Below, piece by piece: positions 1 through 8,874 of a stretch of DNA of 64,000 bases. A program made the translations under genes and the position numbers. The notes beneath the pieces are model-generated. The model ran no database searches, had not been told where the DNA came from, and saw only the letters and a list, made by a program, of their open reading frames with translations. How positions within the stretch are numbered: position 1 is the stretch's first letter; each line of letters opens with the position of its first letter. The stretch is from NCBI GenBank assembly GCA_033856515.1, contig JAWVEY010000048.1, positions 62,001 to 126,000 on the forward strand, given 5' to 3'. Origin of the DNA: JALZKA01 sp033856515 (GTDB lineage Bacteria; Actinomycetota; Thermoleophilia; Solirubrobacterales; 70-9).

Positions 1-836
1 ATGCGCTGCACTTCACCTGCCCTGGGGCCGGCCATCTCGGGTTCGAATCTAGTTCCGTAGGCCGTGGCGATGGCATTGCCGACGTCGAACACACTCGCCT
101 CGCGACCTGTTCCGATGTTGACGGCCCCCGTCAGGTCGCTCTCCGATGCGGCGATGAACGCGTTCACGACATCGCCCACAAACACGTAATCCCGGGTCTG
201 CTCGCCATCCCCAAACACCTTTGGGGTCGAGCCCTCCAGAAGTGCACCACAGAAGATCGCTACTACGCCTGCCTCGCCGTGGGGGTCTTGGCGAGGTCCA
301 TAGACGTTGCCGAGTCGCAACGCCACCGTCGACAGACCGTAGAGCCTGTTGTAGAGATCGAGGTAGCCCTCGGCCGTTAGCTTCGACATCCCATAGGGAG
401 CGTCCGGGCGGCGATCGGCGGTCTCTGGAAGCGGCAGTTCCAGTCCCATGCCCTCGCCGTAGATCGCACCACCGGTCGAGGCAAAGAGAAAGCGTTCGCA
501 GCCGGCGTTCGCAGCAGCGCACAGAAGGTTGATCGTGCCGCCCGCGTTCACGCCGAGGTCGAAGGCGGGGTCCTTAACCGATGCTCTGACATCGATCTGT
601 GCGGCAAGGTGGAACACCCGCTGGGGTGTGTGCGTTTCGAAGACAGCCTCAACCGTGCCTACATCGGAGACGTCGCCTTCCGCCAGTTGGGCACCGCGCT
701 CAGTGGCCGTGTCGAGGTTTGACCGCGTGCCGGAGGAGAGATCGTCGAGAACGACCACCTCGTCTCCAAGCTCGACGAGGGCGTCCACGAGGTTCGAACC
801 GATGAATCCAGCACCGCCAGTAACCAATGAGCGCAC
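1..836 (-). CDS. NAD-dependent sugar epimerase/dehydratase (GalE-like), C-terminus cut by the window edge
   Basis: Extended short-chain dehydrogenase expected to modify a nucleotide-activated sugar in the cytoplasm for surface glycan synthesis. Read from a GTG at 836, it opens with the NAD-binding glycine motif TGGAGFIGS (about residues 6-14), then has the STGG serine region, the catalytic pair YGMSK and the substrate-loop signature GPRQDP. It is still open at base 1 after about 278 residues, ending GPRAGEVQR, so roughly 30 residues are missing. It diverges from argS with 37 bases between starts. UDP-glucose 4-epimerase is the closest match, but the family includes dehydratases, so the substrate is open. 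Confidence 0.85.
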   Translation of the reverse strand, partial: MRSLVTGGAGFIGSNLVDALVELGDEVVVLDDLSSGTRSNLDTATERGAQLAEGDVSDVGTVEAVFETHTPQRVFHLAAQIDVRASVKDPAFDLGVNAGGTINLLCAAANAGCERFLFASTGGAIYGEGMGLELPLPETADRRPDAPYGMSKLTAEGYLDLYNRLYGLSTVALRLGNVYGPRQDPHGEAGVVAIFCGALLEGSTPKVFGDGEQTRDYVFVGDVVNAFIAASESDLTGAVNIGTGREASVFDVGNAIATAYGTRFEPEMAGPRAGEVQR

Positions 837-873
837 TCTCGCAGCCTATTTGTCCGCGTACACTCGCGATCCG

Positions 874-2487
874 ATGCGCGCCGATCCGTTCTCAGACTTT
901 CGCTCGTCGGTGGAGACTGCGGTCGTATCGATCGGCGAGACGACTCAGCAGCCGACGATCGAACGGCCGAAGCGCGCTGATCAGGGCGACTATTCGACCA
1001 ACGCCGCCATGCTTCTAGCGCCGGGCCTCGGGAAGCAGCCGAGGGAGATCGCGGCCGATCTTGCCAAGAGGCTTCAAGAGCTGCTGGCCACGGAAATCGA
1101 GCACATCGATGTGGCTGGGCCGGGGTTTGTCAACGTGTTCTTGTCAGATGCCTGGCATCGTGGTGGCGTTTCGCAGATCCTCTCTGCCGAGAGGTTCGGC
1201 TCAGGACCGGAAAAGCCACCGGCGGTGCTCCTCGAGTTCGTTTCCGCCAATCCCACTGGTCCCCTGACCGCCGCGGGGGGGCGAGGTGCCGCGTTCGGAG
1301 ATTCCCTGGCTCGCATCATCGAGATGGGTGGGCAGGCGGTGTCCCGCGAGTACTACCTCAATGACGCCGGAACCCAGATACGCTCATTTGCCGCATCGAT
1401 TGCGGCCCAGATGGATGGTCGCGAGCTACCTCAGGACGGGTACTCAGGCGAATACATAGCCGAGCTCGGCGAGGAGTTGGCAACCGCAGGTATCAGCTCG
1501 GGCGATCTCGACGGGCTCGCTCGCGCTGGAACCGAAGTAATGCGATCGAGGATCGAGGCGACCCTCGATCGGTTCTCGGTGCATTTCGACGCGTGGTCTT
1601 CTGAGAAAGCACTTCACCAAAAGGGTGCGCTCCAGGCGACGCTCGACGAACTCGGATCCAACGGCCACTCATACGAGTCGGACGGAGCCCTATGGTTGCG
1701 CACCTCCGACTGGGGAGACGACAAGGACCGCGTACTGGTTCGTTCTGATGGGGAACCGACCTATTTTGCGTCCGACATCGCGTATCACCGGGACAAGCTC
1801 AATCGCGGAGCCCAGCAGATGATCGTGCCGCTTGGCGCCGACCATCACGGCTACGTGCCGCGAATGAAGGCTGCGGTAGGGATGCTCAGCGGTGATCCGG
1901 ATCGCTACGAGGCGCCGATCATGCAACTCGTGAACGTCGTTGAGCGTGGAGAGCGTTCTCGCATGTCGAAGCGCAAGGGTGAGTTCGTCGCGCTTGATGA
2001 GCTGATCGACGACATCGGAGCGGATGCAGCACGGTTCTTCCTTCTCCAGCGTTCGAACGACACGGTCATAGATCTGGACCTGGAACTGGCGCGAGAGGAG
2101 TCTCAGGAGAATCCCGTCTACTACGTCCAGTACGCCCACGCACGCATTGCCGGGATTCTTAGCCGGTCCAACGCGGTTGCAGGGGAGCAACTACAAGAGG
2201 TGCCCTGCGCACCCACGGAGAAGGCGCTCATCAGGAGGCTCCTGGAGTTTCCGGGCGAGGTGCGGTTTGCCGCGGAGAGACGAGCTCCACATCGAATCTG
2301 CGCATACGCGATGGCTGTCGCGGCCGATTTTCACTCGTTCTACCGGGATTGCCGAGTCGTTGATGCGGACCAGCACACCGGCATCGAAGGACTGGAGGCC
2401 GCTCGAGTAAACGTGTGCAGGGCAACACAGCGCGTTATCGCGGAAGCGCTGGAGTTGCTAGGTGTCTCGGCGCCCGATGAGATGTAG
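874..2487 (+). CDS. argS: Arginyl-tRNA synthetase with variant HIGH motif
   Basis: Class I aminoacyl-tRNA synthetase charging tRNA-Arg in the cytoplasm; 537 residues, slightly short of the usual 550-580. Visible parts are the N-terminal Add1 region (DYSTNAAM), the catalytic core signature SANPTGPL, the KMSKS-equivalent RMSKR (residues 363-367) and a C-terminal DALR anticodon-binding domain starting near YYVQYAHARI. The HIGH tetrapeptide after SANPTGPL reads TAAG (residues 132-135), lacking both histidines. The frame is open upstream to base 529, but that part is antisense to the epimerase and unlike ArgS, so the ATG at 874 is preferred. It is a housekeeping gene embedded in the polysaccharide locus. 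Confidence 0.93.
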   Translation: MRADPFSDFRSSVETAVVSIGETTQQPTIERPKRADQGDYSTNAAMLLAPGLGKQPREIAADLAKRLQELLATEIEHIDVAGPGFVNVFLSDAWHRGGVSQILSAERFGSGPEKPPAVLLEFVSANPTGPLTAAGGRGAAFGDSLARIIEMGGQAVSREYYLNDAGTQIRSFAASIAAQMDGRELPQDGYSGEYIAELGEELATAGISSGDLDGLARAGTEVMRSRIEATLDRFSVHFDAWSSEKALHQKGALQATLDELGSNGHSYESDGALWLRTSDWGDDKDRVLVRSDGEPTYFASDIAYHRDKLNRGAQQMIVPLGADHHGYVPRMKAAVGMLSGDPDRYEAPIMQLVNVVERGERSRMSKRKGEFVALDELIDDIGADAARFFLLQRSNDTVIDLDLELAREESQENPVYYVQYAHARIAGILSRSNAVAGEQLQEVPCAPTEKALIRRLLEFPGEVRFAAERRAPHRICAYAMAVAADFHSFYRDCRVVDADQHTGIEGLEAARVNVCRATQRVIAEALELLGVSAPDEM

Positions 2488-2493
2488 AACCGG

Positions 2494-3012
2494 CTACTTG
2501 TGACCGAGAACAACAGTGGCGAGAATCGAATTGTCCTTCACGCTTATGCCGGCTCCCGCGTCCTCGAAGCTGTTTCTCAAAATAAGCGCCTCGTGAGCGT
2601 CGCTTCGCATCCATTCATTGACCATCTCCCGGGGGGTTATCTCATCCGCGGCGAACTTGAGGACCTCCCCCAGCTGCGGATCAGACGCGCCACGTAGGTA
2701 CCCGGTACGGCGAACGCGTTCCTTTAACGCTGGCTCGCCCGGGCAATCGTGCGAGAAGCATTGCTCTGAGCGCATTGTGTCGGTGTGTTTTTGTGCTGCT
2801 TCTTCAAGTTGATCGTTGTGCTTGAGGTCACCTCGACCGCCTCGTTCATTGTTGAATAGGCAGATGAGGGCAGCCCTTGCCTTGTTCTTGTTAAGAGATT
2901 TGACTTCCTCGCCCGACCCAGAGCAGGCCGCCGAAGCGGCGTTGGCGCTTGACAAGACCAGCAGACAGACCGTAAGGAGAGTCGGCGCAAGATACTTCAG
3001 ATTCGTTCGCAC
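2494..3012 (-). CDS. Secreted CAP/SCP-domain protein (YkwD-like)
   Basis: 172-residue exported protein with a signal peptide (hydrophobic residues about 8-22, AxA-type site near residue 28) followed by a CAP domain. The typical pattern is present: LICLFNNERGGRG, then LKHNDQLEEAAQKHTDTM, then CFSHDCPG and a WMRSDAHEALIL segment. CAP-domain proteins of bacteria are extracellular and mostly of unknown function. Its start lies 16 bases inside the 3' end of the upstream hydrolase-like gene, so the two are probably cotranscribed and translationally linked. Cysteines in CFSHDC could form a disulfide. The role is probably at the cell surface; nothing shows a substrate. Confidence 0.8.
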   Translation of the reverse strand: MRTNLKYLAPTLLTVCLLVLSSANAASAACSGSGEEVKSLNKNKARAALICLFNNERGGRGDLKHNDQLEEAAQKHTDTMRSEQCFSHDCPGEPALKERVRRTGYLRGASDPQLGEVLKFAADEITPREMVNEWMRSDAHEALILRNSFEDAGAGISVKDNSILATVVLGHK

Positions 3013-4568
3013 GATCGTTTGATCTTACGAATGTCCTGTCGCGTGTCACCGATACGGCGTGTGAGGCGCTTCACGGCCCGCTGTGAGGGCTTGTGCCCTT
3101 GGGTGGCATACGGCTGGTATACGGCGCGCTTGGTCTTTAGTTTTGCCTTCCGTGCCTTTAGCTTCGCGATCTTGGCCTGGCACTCGGCGCTGAGCTCGTC
3201 CCCGTCGTCATCCGGGTCACCCGGATCGTCCGGGTCACCCGGATCGTCCGGGTCTATGTCTGGGTCGATCTCACCCGCTTCGGAGCCTGCGGGAATGACG
3301 GGCTCCCAAAGCGGTGGGCACCCAGCAACAGCGGGTCCCGGACCCCGATTGGAGAAAGCGCAATACACGGGCTTCACAGGAAAGCCGGGATTGTGCAGGC
3401 GGAATCCGTAGCCGCGGTTGACGTTTGAAGCCGGGACTGCGGAGAGCTCGACCAGAGCGTTGATCAGCATCGCATCAACGTCCTTCATCGTCATGAAGCG
3501 CCGATATTGCCGCAGCAAGCCGTCAGCCTGCTCCTGCAAAGTGCGCGGAGTCGGGCCCGTCGTTGACAGCCCAGCCTCGGTCACCCAGATGCGTCGGGCA
3601 GAGTCGTCGTACTTGGCCTTCATGTCCCTAACGTCGTCGAAGACCTTTGCGAGCAGGTAGCCGGCTCCGTATGTCAATTCCTGCGAAGTCGTGTGAACTG
3701 AGAGCGCATCCATGTTGTGCTTGATGCTGGGGTGCGCGCCATAGGCTTGGTCGAGGAAATCGCGGAGTGGGATCGCCGGGCCGGTGGTCGCCGTGCCCCC
3801 ATAAGACGTCGTGTTGTTGTTGATACCCCCAGCAAGGACCTTCATCGAAGGCCGTACGGACTTGACGGCGTCATGCGCGAAGTCCAGGATCTCTGCAAAT
3901 CGCTGCGGGTCCGGGCCCGACTTCCAGAACTGAGGAATGTTCGGCTCGTTCCAGACCTCGATGACGCCTGCGGGGAAACGTCTTGCGACCTCAGCCGCGA
4001 ACTCAGCCCATTCCTCATTCGCCCATTGCGCCGGGGGATATCTGCAGTCTGCCGAGCCGCAAAGCTGAGGCTCTCCCGATTCCCGTGCCCAGACCGGAGC
4101 AAATCCAATGTTGAGGATCGGCTTGATCCCCTCGGCCAATAATTCGTCGTAAGCCTCTTCGTAGAGGTCCCATGTCCCCTCGGTCCACTCGTCACGTGTG
4201 CGCTCTAGCCAGCGCCAGTCGAGATTGAGTCTGTGCGCATTGGCGCCGACGGGGAGGGACATCTGCGCGTAATCAGACGCGGAAATGAGCTGCCAGTCGG
4301 CGCCCGCGGAGTTATCTATGAAGCCGAAGTACTTCCCATTGGGCGGCGGAATCGGTACATCTATCGCCTCGCTTCCACCGGGGTTCGGGGTCCCGGGGAA
4401 CGACTGGGGCGGCGCCGCCGCGGTGGCAAGGGCGGGCCCGCCCAAGAGGAGACAGACCCCGATCAAGGGGACCCCCAAGCGCACAAGATCGCGCCGTTGA
4501 CATCCTGTCGTACTTCCCCCTCGTCGCAAGGTCACGGAACGGTACTTCCCACCTGCCAGCGTTGTCAA
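2997..4568 (-). CDS. Secreted clan GH-A (GH39-like) glycoside hydrolase-like protein with acidic linker and basic tail
   Basis: 523 residues. A twin-arginine-like or Sec signal region (residues about 25-52) precedes a TIM-barrel domain (about 78-410). Motifs match clan GH-A: EVWNEPN with acid/base candidate E208, and WVTEAGLS with nucleophile candidate E331. Residues about 430-455 form a DPDDPGD repeat linker, and the last 65 residues are strongly basic and probably helical (KLKARKAKLK). It is likely a secreted enzyme that trims or binds the polysaccharide made by this locus; the tail could hold it to anionic polymer. It overlaps the CAP gene and has a paralogue at 13375-14610. Substrate specificity cannot be told from sequence. 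Confidence 0.75.
   Translation of the reverse strand: MTTLAGGKYRSVTLRRGGSTTGCQRRDLVRLGVPLIGVCLLLGGPALATAAAPPQSFPGTPNPGGSEAIDVPIPPPNGKYFGFIDNSAGADWQLISASDYAQMSLPVGANAHRLNLDWRWLERTRDEWTEGTWDLYEEAYDELLAEGIKPILNIGFAPVWARESGEPQLCGSADCRYPPAQWANEEWAEFAAEVARRFPAGVIEVWNEPNIPQFWKSGPDPQRFAEILDFAHDAVKSVRPSMKVLAGGINNNTTSYGGTATTGPAIPLRDFLDQAYGAHPSIKHNMDALSVHTTSQELTYGAGYLLAKVFDDVRDMKAKYDDSARRIWVTEAGLSTTGPTPRTLQEQADGLLRQYRRFMTMKDVDAMLINALVELSAVPASNVNRGYGFRLHNPGFPVKPVYCAFSNRGPGPAVAGCPPLWEPVIPAGSEAGEIDPDIDPDDPGDPDDPGDPDDDGDELSAECQAKIAKLKARKAKLKTKRAVYQPYATQGHKPSQRAVKRLTRRIGDTRQDIRKIKRSCERI
3212..3259. repeat. 18-base tandem repeat encoding DPDDPG units
   Basis: The 18-base unit CCGGGTCACCCGGATCGT occurs twice head to tail (3212-3229 and 3230-3247) with a partial third. 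It encodes the acidic linker of the hydrolase-like gene. The unit is a whole number of codons, so length changes would keep the frame, a common behaviour of surface-protein linkers. Confidence 0.85.
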
Positions 4569-4609
4569 CAGACAACCGGAGGGCCAAGAGGAGACCTCTC
4601 AACCTCAGG

Positions 4610-6088
4610 TTAGATCCCGCTTCGCCTCGCCACGTGGCCGATCGTCAGAAGCAGAATCTCGATGTCGTTCCACAGGGACCAGTTCTCGACGTACTGATAG
4701 TCGAGCTTTACCATCTCGCGTAACGGGATCCGGGACGACCCGAGGATCTGCCAAGGCCCCGTGATGCCCGGCCGAATGTCAAGTCGCCGTCGGTGCCAGC
4801 CTTGGATGCGCCGATCCTCTTCGAGTGGCAGCGGCCGAGGACCCACGAGCGACATCTCCCCCTTCAACACATTCCAGAGTTGAGGCAATTCGTCGAGGTG
4901 GAGACTTCGAATGACACGGCCGACGCGAGTGACGCGCGGGTCGTCCTCGATCTTGAAGGTTTGCTCTGCGCCCGCTGTGAGATGGCGGAGGTCATCACGC
5001 ATCTCATCGGCTCCGTTGACCATGCTCCGAAACTTCAGGATCATGAATGGTTCGCCATCACGGCCGGCGCGGGCGCCACGGAAGAACACTGGCCCACGCG
5101 AACCAAGCTTCACGGCGAGGGCCGTAAGCAAAAGCGCAGGCGACAGGACGAGCAACGCCAGCACCGAGCCGGTGACATCGAACGATCGTTTGATGAGTCG
5201 CGAGGACAACGTGATCTCGAACTCCGGCACACCCAGGAGAGTGAGTCCGTTGAGCCGATCCAGGTCCGGACGTGAGGTCACGACTCGCGCGATATCGGGG
5301 AGCACGCTGACTTTGAAGCCGCTGGCCTTGACGCGCCGAACCGCATCCAAGAGATCCTCTGAGTCTCCCGGGCGTGGTCCCAGAATCACACGGTGCACCT
5401 GGCTTGAGTTGGCCAGGGCTCGAACTCGCTCGGCCTCATCTTCTGCCTCGGCAATGGAGGGCTGCCACCCCACAAGCTCGGCCTTGACCGCGCGTAATGA
5501 TGCGAGCTTTTCACGGAGCCGCTCGGCGCTCGGCTCGTCGCCGACGAACAAGCAGCGCTCGACGGGCGTGGTCGCTCGGGCCAGCGAACGCGCCATCGGG
5601 CGGAGGACTATCAAACCAAGGAAGAGGGATCCCCACATCGCGACGACCTGCCCACGGTCGATGTTCCCCTCAACGACTGCACCATCGGCAAGCCATAGGA
5701 GAAGCGTCACCAAGGTGGCGAGGCCGAAGAGGGAGGGGACCTCGTCCAGGGTCGTCTTGTGCAGAAGGTGAGCATCCCTGTCGTAGAGACCCATTGCCTT
5801 TGCAAGCAGGACGACGACGAATGGAGCAGCCAGCGCTGCAATTCGCAGGCGATCGTCGCCTACGGCCAGCGACGCGAAGGCGAGCGCCGTCGAAATGGCA
5901 AAGGCGTCGGCGAGGCCGAGCGCCCGGCGGAATCTGGTGTCTCGACCCTGGACGAGCGATTTGACGTCCGAAAACTCGCCGCCGTTGCGATCGCCTGGGC
6001 TGTCTCTGAGGCGAGTGTCTCCACTTGTGCGTCGCTCAGGCAGCGCGACTACCTCGAGCGATCTCAGTTCTTTTATGCGTTCAGCCAA
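4610..6088 (-). CDS. Polyprenyl-phosphate glycosyl-1-phosphate transferase (initiating sugar transferase)
   Basis: Membrane enzyme that starts repeat-unit assembly by moving a sugar-1-phosphate from a nucleotide sugar to undecaprenyl phosphate. 492 residues: N-terminal transmembrane segments (about 60-170), a CoA-binding-like soluble domain, then the bacterial sugar transferase domain from about residue 299. Signatures are KRSFDVTGS, the re-entrant hydrophobic helix, KFRSM, DDPRVTRVG, LDELPQLWNVLKGEMS (catalytic Asp-Glu near 399-400), VGPRP and RPGITG. Domain order and length match WbaP/CpsE-type enzymes. Start is a TTG at 6088. It lies upstream of, and in line with, the hydrolase-like and CAP genes. 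Sugar specificity is unknown. Confidence 0.93.
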   Translation of the reverse strand: MAERIKELRSLEVVALPERRTSGDTRLRDSPGDRNGGEFSDVKSLVQGRDTRFRRALGLADAFAISTALAFASLAVGDDRLRIAALAAPFVVVLLAKAMGLYDRDAHLLHKTTLDEVPSLFGLATLVTLLLWLADGAVVEGNIDRGQVVAMWGSLFLGLIVLRPMARSLARATTPVERCLFVGDEPSAERLREKLASLRAVKAELVGWQPSIAEAEDEAERVRALANSSQVHRVILGPRPGDSEDLLDAVRRVKASGFKVSVLPDIARVVTSRPDLDRLNGLTLLGVPEFEITLSSRLIKRSFDVTGSVLALLVLSPALLLTALAVKLGSRGPVFFRGARAGRDGEPFMILKFRSMVNGADEMRDDLRHLTAGAEQTFKIEDDPRVTRVGRVIRSLHLDELPQLWNVLKGEMSLVGPRPLPLEEDRRIQGWHRRRLDIRPGITGPWQILGSSRIPLREMVKLDYQYVENWSLWNDIEILLLTIGHVARRSGI

Positions 6089-6224
6089 GCTCCATCCCCT
6101 CTATCTCGGCTACCTACGTTGGCCAGGCAGCCAAGGCTAGAGGACCATTCACTGCAGCGCAAATGGGAACCGGATACGGCGCCGGGTCCTTGCAGAGTCG
6201 GCGAGGGAACGCCCCTCCCGATTT

Positions 6225-6608
6225 CTACAGATAGTGGTTCGGACCGCGCTCTGTTGAGAGTCGCTTGCGAATCGCGGTGTAGCCGCGAATCGCGATTGCG
6301 GTAGCGAACAGGACGATCACGAGCATGAGGAGGGGGGTCATGGGGTAACCCGTGAACGGCAGGTTGCCGTCTGTGTCTCCGGTCCCCCCGTTGTCCCCGT
6401 TGTTCCCGTTTCCGTCATTGTCGCCGGGAGGCTCTTCCTCGTCAGGCAACTCACATTGGGGAAGGTCTGGGTACTCCTCGCAGATGGGTGGAAGCTGAGC
6501 AGCGGCAGGCTGCGAGGCAATCAAAGCAAAGCCGAGCGAGGTGAGCATCGCAAGCGCGAAGGCCCACGTCAGAGTGCGATGGCGTTCGGTTGTTGTCAAT
6601 CTTGACAC
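6225..6608 (-). CDS. Small LPFTG cell-wall-anchored protein
   Basis: From a GTG at 6608 the product is about 127 residues: a signal peptide with a short basic N-region and hydrophobic core ending PAAAQ, an acidic Pro/Glu stretch, a low-complexity Asn/Gly/Asp region, then LPFTG, a hydrophobic segment (about 20 residues) and a basic tail YTAIRKR. That order is the canonical sortase sorting signal, so the protein should be covalently linked to peptidoglycan. The frame stays open to a GTG at 6704, but that would give an unusually long N-region. No sortase gene is in the window. The mature domain is very small and has no recognisable fold. Confidence 0.75.
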   Translation of the reverse strand: MSRLTTTERHRTLTWAFALAMLTSLGFALIASQPAAAQLPPICEEYPDLPQCELPDEEEPPGDNDGNGNNGDNGGTGDTDGNLPFTGYPMTPLLMLVIVLFATAIAIRGYTAIRKRLSTERGPNHYL

Positions 6609-6748
6609 TGGTTGCACTTTCTTCGGCCCGACGGCCGGGTTCTTGACTTCAGCCGCGCCGAAGCTAGCCTGAAATATACCCTTCCTGCGGACGACATGTT
6701 GCACTTCTTCTCGATCGGCCTCCTGCGTCCTCCCAGGGTAGCCAAGTT

Positions 6749-8752
6749 TTGATAGTTCACGAGGCGAGGAAACGTCGCCCCCGCACGAGGCTGCGGAGCA
6801 GCCATTCTCGCATCGGGCCGGCCAGCGAAACTGAGCAGGCGATCTGCTTCTTGATGGCGGCTGCGCTTGTCAGCTTCCTTGCCCTTAAGGATGCCGGTTA
6901 CGACATCGTCGTTCGCCAGGAGGTCTTCCTGGTCGCGTGGTGGGCCCTCGCCCTGGGGGTCGCGTTCGGAGTCCTCCCGCGGGCGTCCCCGCATGCAAGC
7001 TATCGCTTGGTCATCTGCGGCCTGCTCGCGGCAGTGTCCTTTGGAGCACTCTCACTGATCTGGACAGGAAGCGCGGAGCTCACGATCGACGAGATCGCCC
7101 GCGACTTGGGATATGCGGGCCTGATCTGCTTGGTCTGGTTGAGCGTCGGCCGGGACACTTGGCGTGCGGCAGCGTGCGGCTTGTTCGTCGGCGCAATGGC
7201 GGTCTGCGTGCTTGCCCTCGGAAGCCGGTTATCGCCCAACGTGCTGCCCCTTGATCAGTTCGATCTGACTTTGCAAACGCCGCGCCTTTTCCAACCTTTT
7301 GGTTACTGGAACGCACTTGCCACTTGGTCGGCGATGGCCGTGGTCATGTCGCTGGCGTGGAGCGTCGATGCTCGCCGAACCCAGACGCGTGCAGCGGCCC
7401 TTGCCTTTGCGCCGATCGGATTCATAGTCCTGTACCTGACTTATTCGCGAGGGGGCGTGGTTGAGCTCGCGATTGGTTTGGCAGTCGTGCTCGCGCTCTG
7501 CCGAAACCGGACACGTGCGGGCGTTCATGTACTTGGGGTTTCGATGACGTCGGCGGCAGCGATTCTTGTAGTACGAAGCCAGGGGGAGATCGCACAAGGT
7601 GCCGGTGACGATGGCGCTCTCTTGGTCGCCGGGGCATCGCTCGTGGCTGCAGGGACGTGCTGGGCGATTGGCCGCGCTACACGACGGCTCGGCATTCGGG
7701 CGGAGTCCGGGACTAAGAATCGGCACGTCCCTCGCTTGGGAAGGCGGTCGAGATTTGCGGCAGTCGCGGCCGCAGTCGGTCTGGCCGTCCTTGCGATCCT
7801 CGTTGTCGCCGCAGGACGGGATGGGTTGGGGGCCAGAGGCGACACCGCTGCTTTTGATTCGGACGATCCAGCGAGCCGGTTTACCACCGTGGCTGGAAAT
7901 CGGTCGGCTTATTGGTCCGAGGCACTGCGCGCGTTTGGCGATCAGCCGCTTCGCGGCACCGGCCCCGGAACCTTTCGCTATGGATGGGCAAAGAATGGCT
8001 CTGAGCCGGAACTCGTGGTGGACGCTCACTCCATGCCGCTTGAGCTGCTCGCCGAGAGGGGCTTGCTCGGACTGCTCGCTTTTGTCGTTGCTTTTGTCGG
8101 GCTCGCCGTTGCCGCGCGGCATGGCTTTCTGAAAGCTGCAGGAGAGCCAGCCGCAGTCGCCATGGCGGGATCTTTTGTCGTTTATCTGATCTCGACGTCA
8201 ATTGACTGGATATGGGAGGCAACGGCGGTCACGGTTCTGGGGCTGGGGTCGGTCGTTGTCCTCGCGGCAGCGGGCTCGGACCACCGTTTTCGACGGGAGC
8301 GCCTCGGCTCGCGCGGCCGGTGGTCGCCGGCGTTGATCGCGATCGCTGCGGCTTCGATCGCGGCCGGGGCGGTTCAGATACCTGGTGTGGTTGCGACGGA
8401 GCATGTTCGGGATGCGCAGGTGCTTGTTCACGCCGGGGATCTTGAGGCTGCTCAGGAGGCCGCCACGGACGCCATCACCGCTGCGCCTTGGACCGCTTCC
8501 CCTTTCGCGGCGAGGGGCGAACTCGAGCTGAGGCTCGGAGACCTATCTGCGGCGCGGCGCAGTGCGTTAACTGCGGTGGAGCACGAGTCCGAGGAGCCGG
8601 CGCATCGTCTCCTGCTTGCGCGGATTGCCTTCGAGCAAGGTGATGAGATTGAGGCCCACAAGCAGCTGACCATCGCACGAGAACTGGCACCACTCACTCT
8701 TGGCGGCGTTGGTAACGCGAGCGAGGAACTCCAGGAACGGCTCCTGCCTTGA
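6749..8752 (+). CDS. O-antigen ligase/polymerase-like membrane protein with C-terminal TPR-like region
   Basis: 667 residues with about eleven hydrophobic segments, then a soluble, Ala/Glu-rich helical tail (about 560-667) resembling tetratricopeptide repeats (VLVHAGDLEAAQEAATDAI). The large loop before the last helices carries the Wzy_C/WaaL-type pattern: NRSAYWSEALRAF, then GTGPGTFRYGW, then VVDAHSMPLELLAERGLLG. The family joins or polymerises lipid-linked glycans on the outer face of the membrane. It begins at TTG 6749, divergent from the LPFTG gene, and precedes the chain-length kinase. A second member of the family lies at 15809-17509. Whether it polymerises repeats or ligates them is unknown. 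Confidence 0.85.
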   Translation: MIVHEARKRRPRTRLRSSHSRIGPASETEQAICFLMAAALVSFLALKDAGYDIVVRQEVFLVAWWALALGVAFGVLPRASPHASYRLVICGLLAAVSFGALSLIWTGSAELTIDEIARDLGYAGLICLVWLSVGRDTWRAAACGLFVGAMAVCVLALGSRLSPNVLPLDQFDLTLQTPRLFQPFGYWNALATWSAMAVVMSLAWSVDARRTQTRAAALAFAPIGFIVLYLTYSRGGVVELAIGLAVVLALCRNRTRAGVHVLGVSMTSAAAILVVRSQGEIAQGAGDDGALLVAGASLVAAGTCWAIGRATRRLGIRAESGTKNRHVPRLGRRSRFAAVAAAVGLAVLAILVVAAGRDGLGARGDTAAFDSDDPASRFTTVAGNRSAYWSEALRAFGDQPLRGTGPGTFRYGWAKNGSEPELVVDAHSMPLELLAERGLLGLLAFVVAFVGLAVAARHGFLKAAGEPAAVAMAGSFVVYLISTSIDWIWEATAVTVLGLGSVVVLAAAGSDHRFRRERLGSRGRWSPALIAIAAASIAAGAVQIPGVVATEHVRDAQVLVHAGDLEAAQEAATDAITAAPWTASPFAARGELELRLGDLSAARRSALTAVEHESEEPAHRLLLARIAFEQGDEIEAHKQLTIARELAPLTLGGVGNASEELQERLLP

Positions 8753-8874
8753 CTCGAATTGGCCCGACTGTTACGGCGTGCCACTGTGGCAAACTGTCAT
8801 CCGCGGCAGGCGGGTGAATGACGCTCAGTCACGCCTGATTTGACGATGCCCGTTCTCTCTGCATCTCGCGAGAC

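Noticed and set aside
34..50. GGGTTCGAATCTAG resembling a tRNA T-arm
   Set aside because: It lies in the epimerase coding frame (RFEPEM), and no acceptor stem, anticodon arm or D-arm partner was found nearby. The same applies to GGTTCGAACC near 791.
529..873. N-terminal extension of argS by 115 residues
   Set aside because: That stretch is antisense to the divergent epimerase, is Ser/Thr/Pro-rich and is not part of any ArgS domain.
1267..1285. Seven-G run next to the odd HIGH motif of argS as a sequencing frameshift
   Set aside because: The ArgS frame is clear on both sides in the same phase (SANPTGPL before, GRGAAFGDS after), so a compensated double error would be needed.
8753..8874. Short inverted repeats (TGCCA/TGGCA, TGAC/GTCA) before the tyrosine-kinase gene as an operator
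   Set aside because: Only four- or five-base arms without other support; expected by chance in this length.
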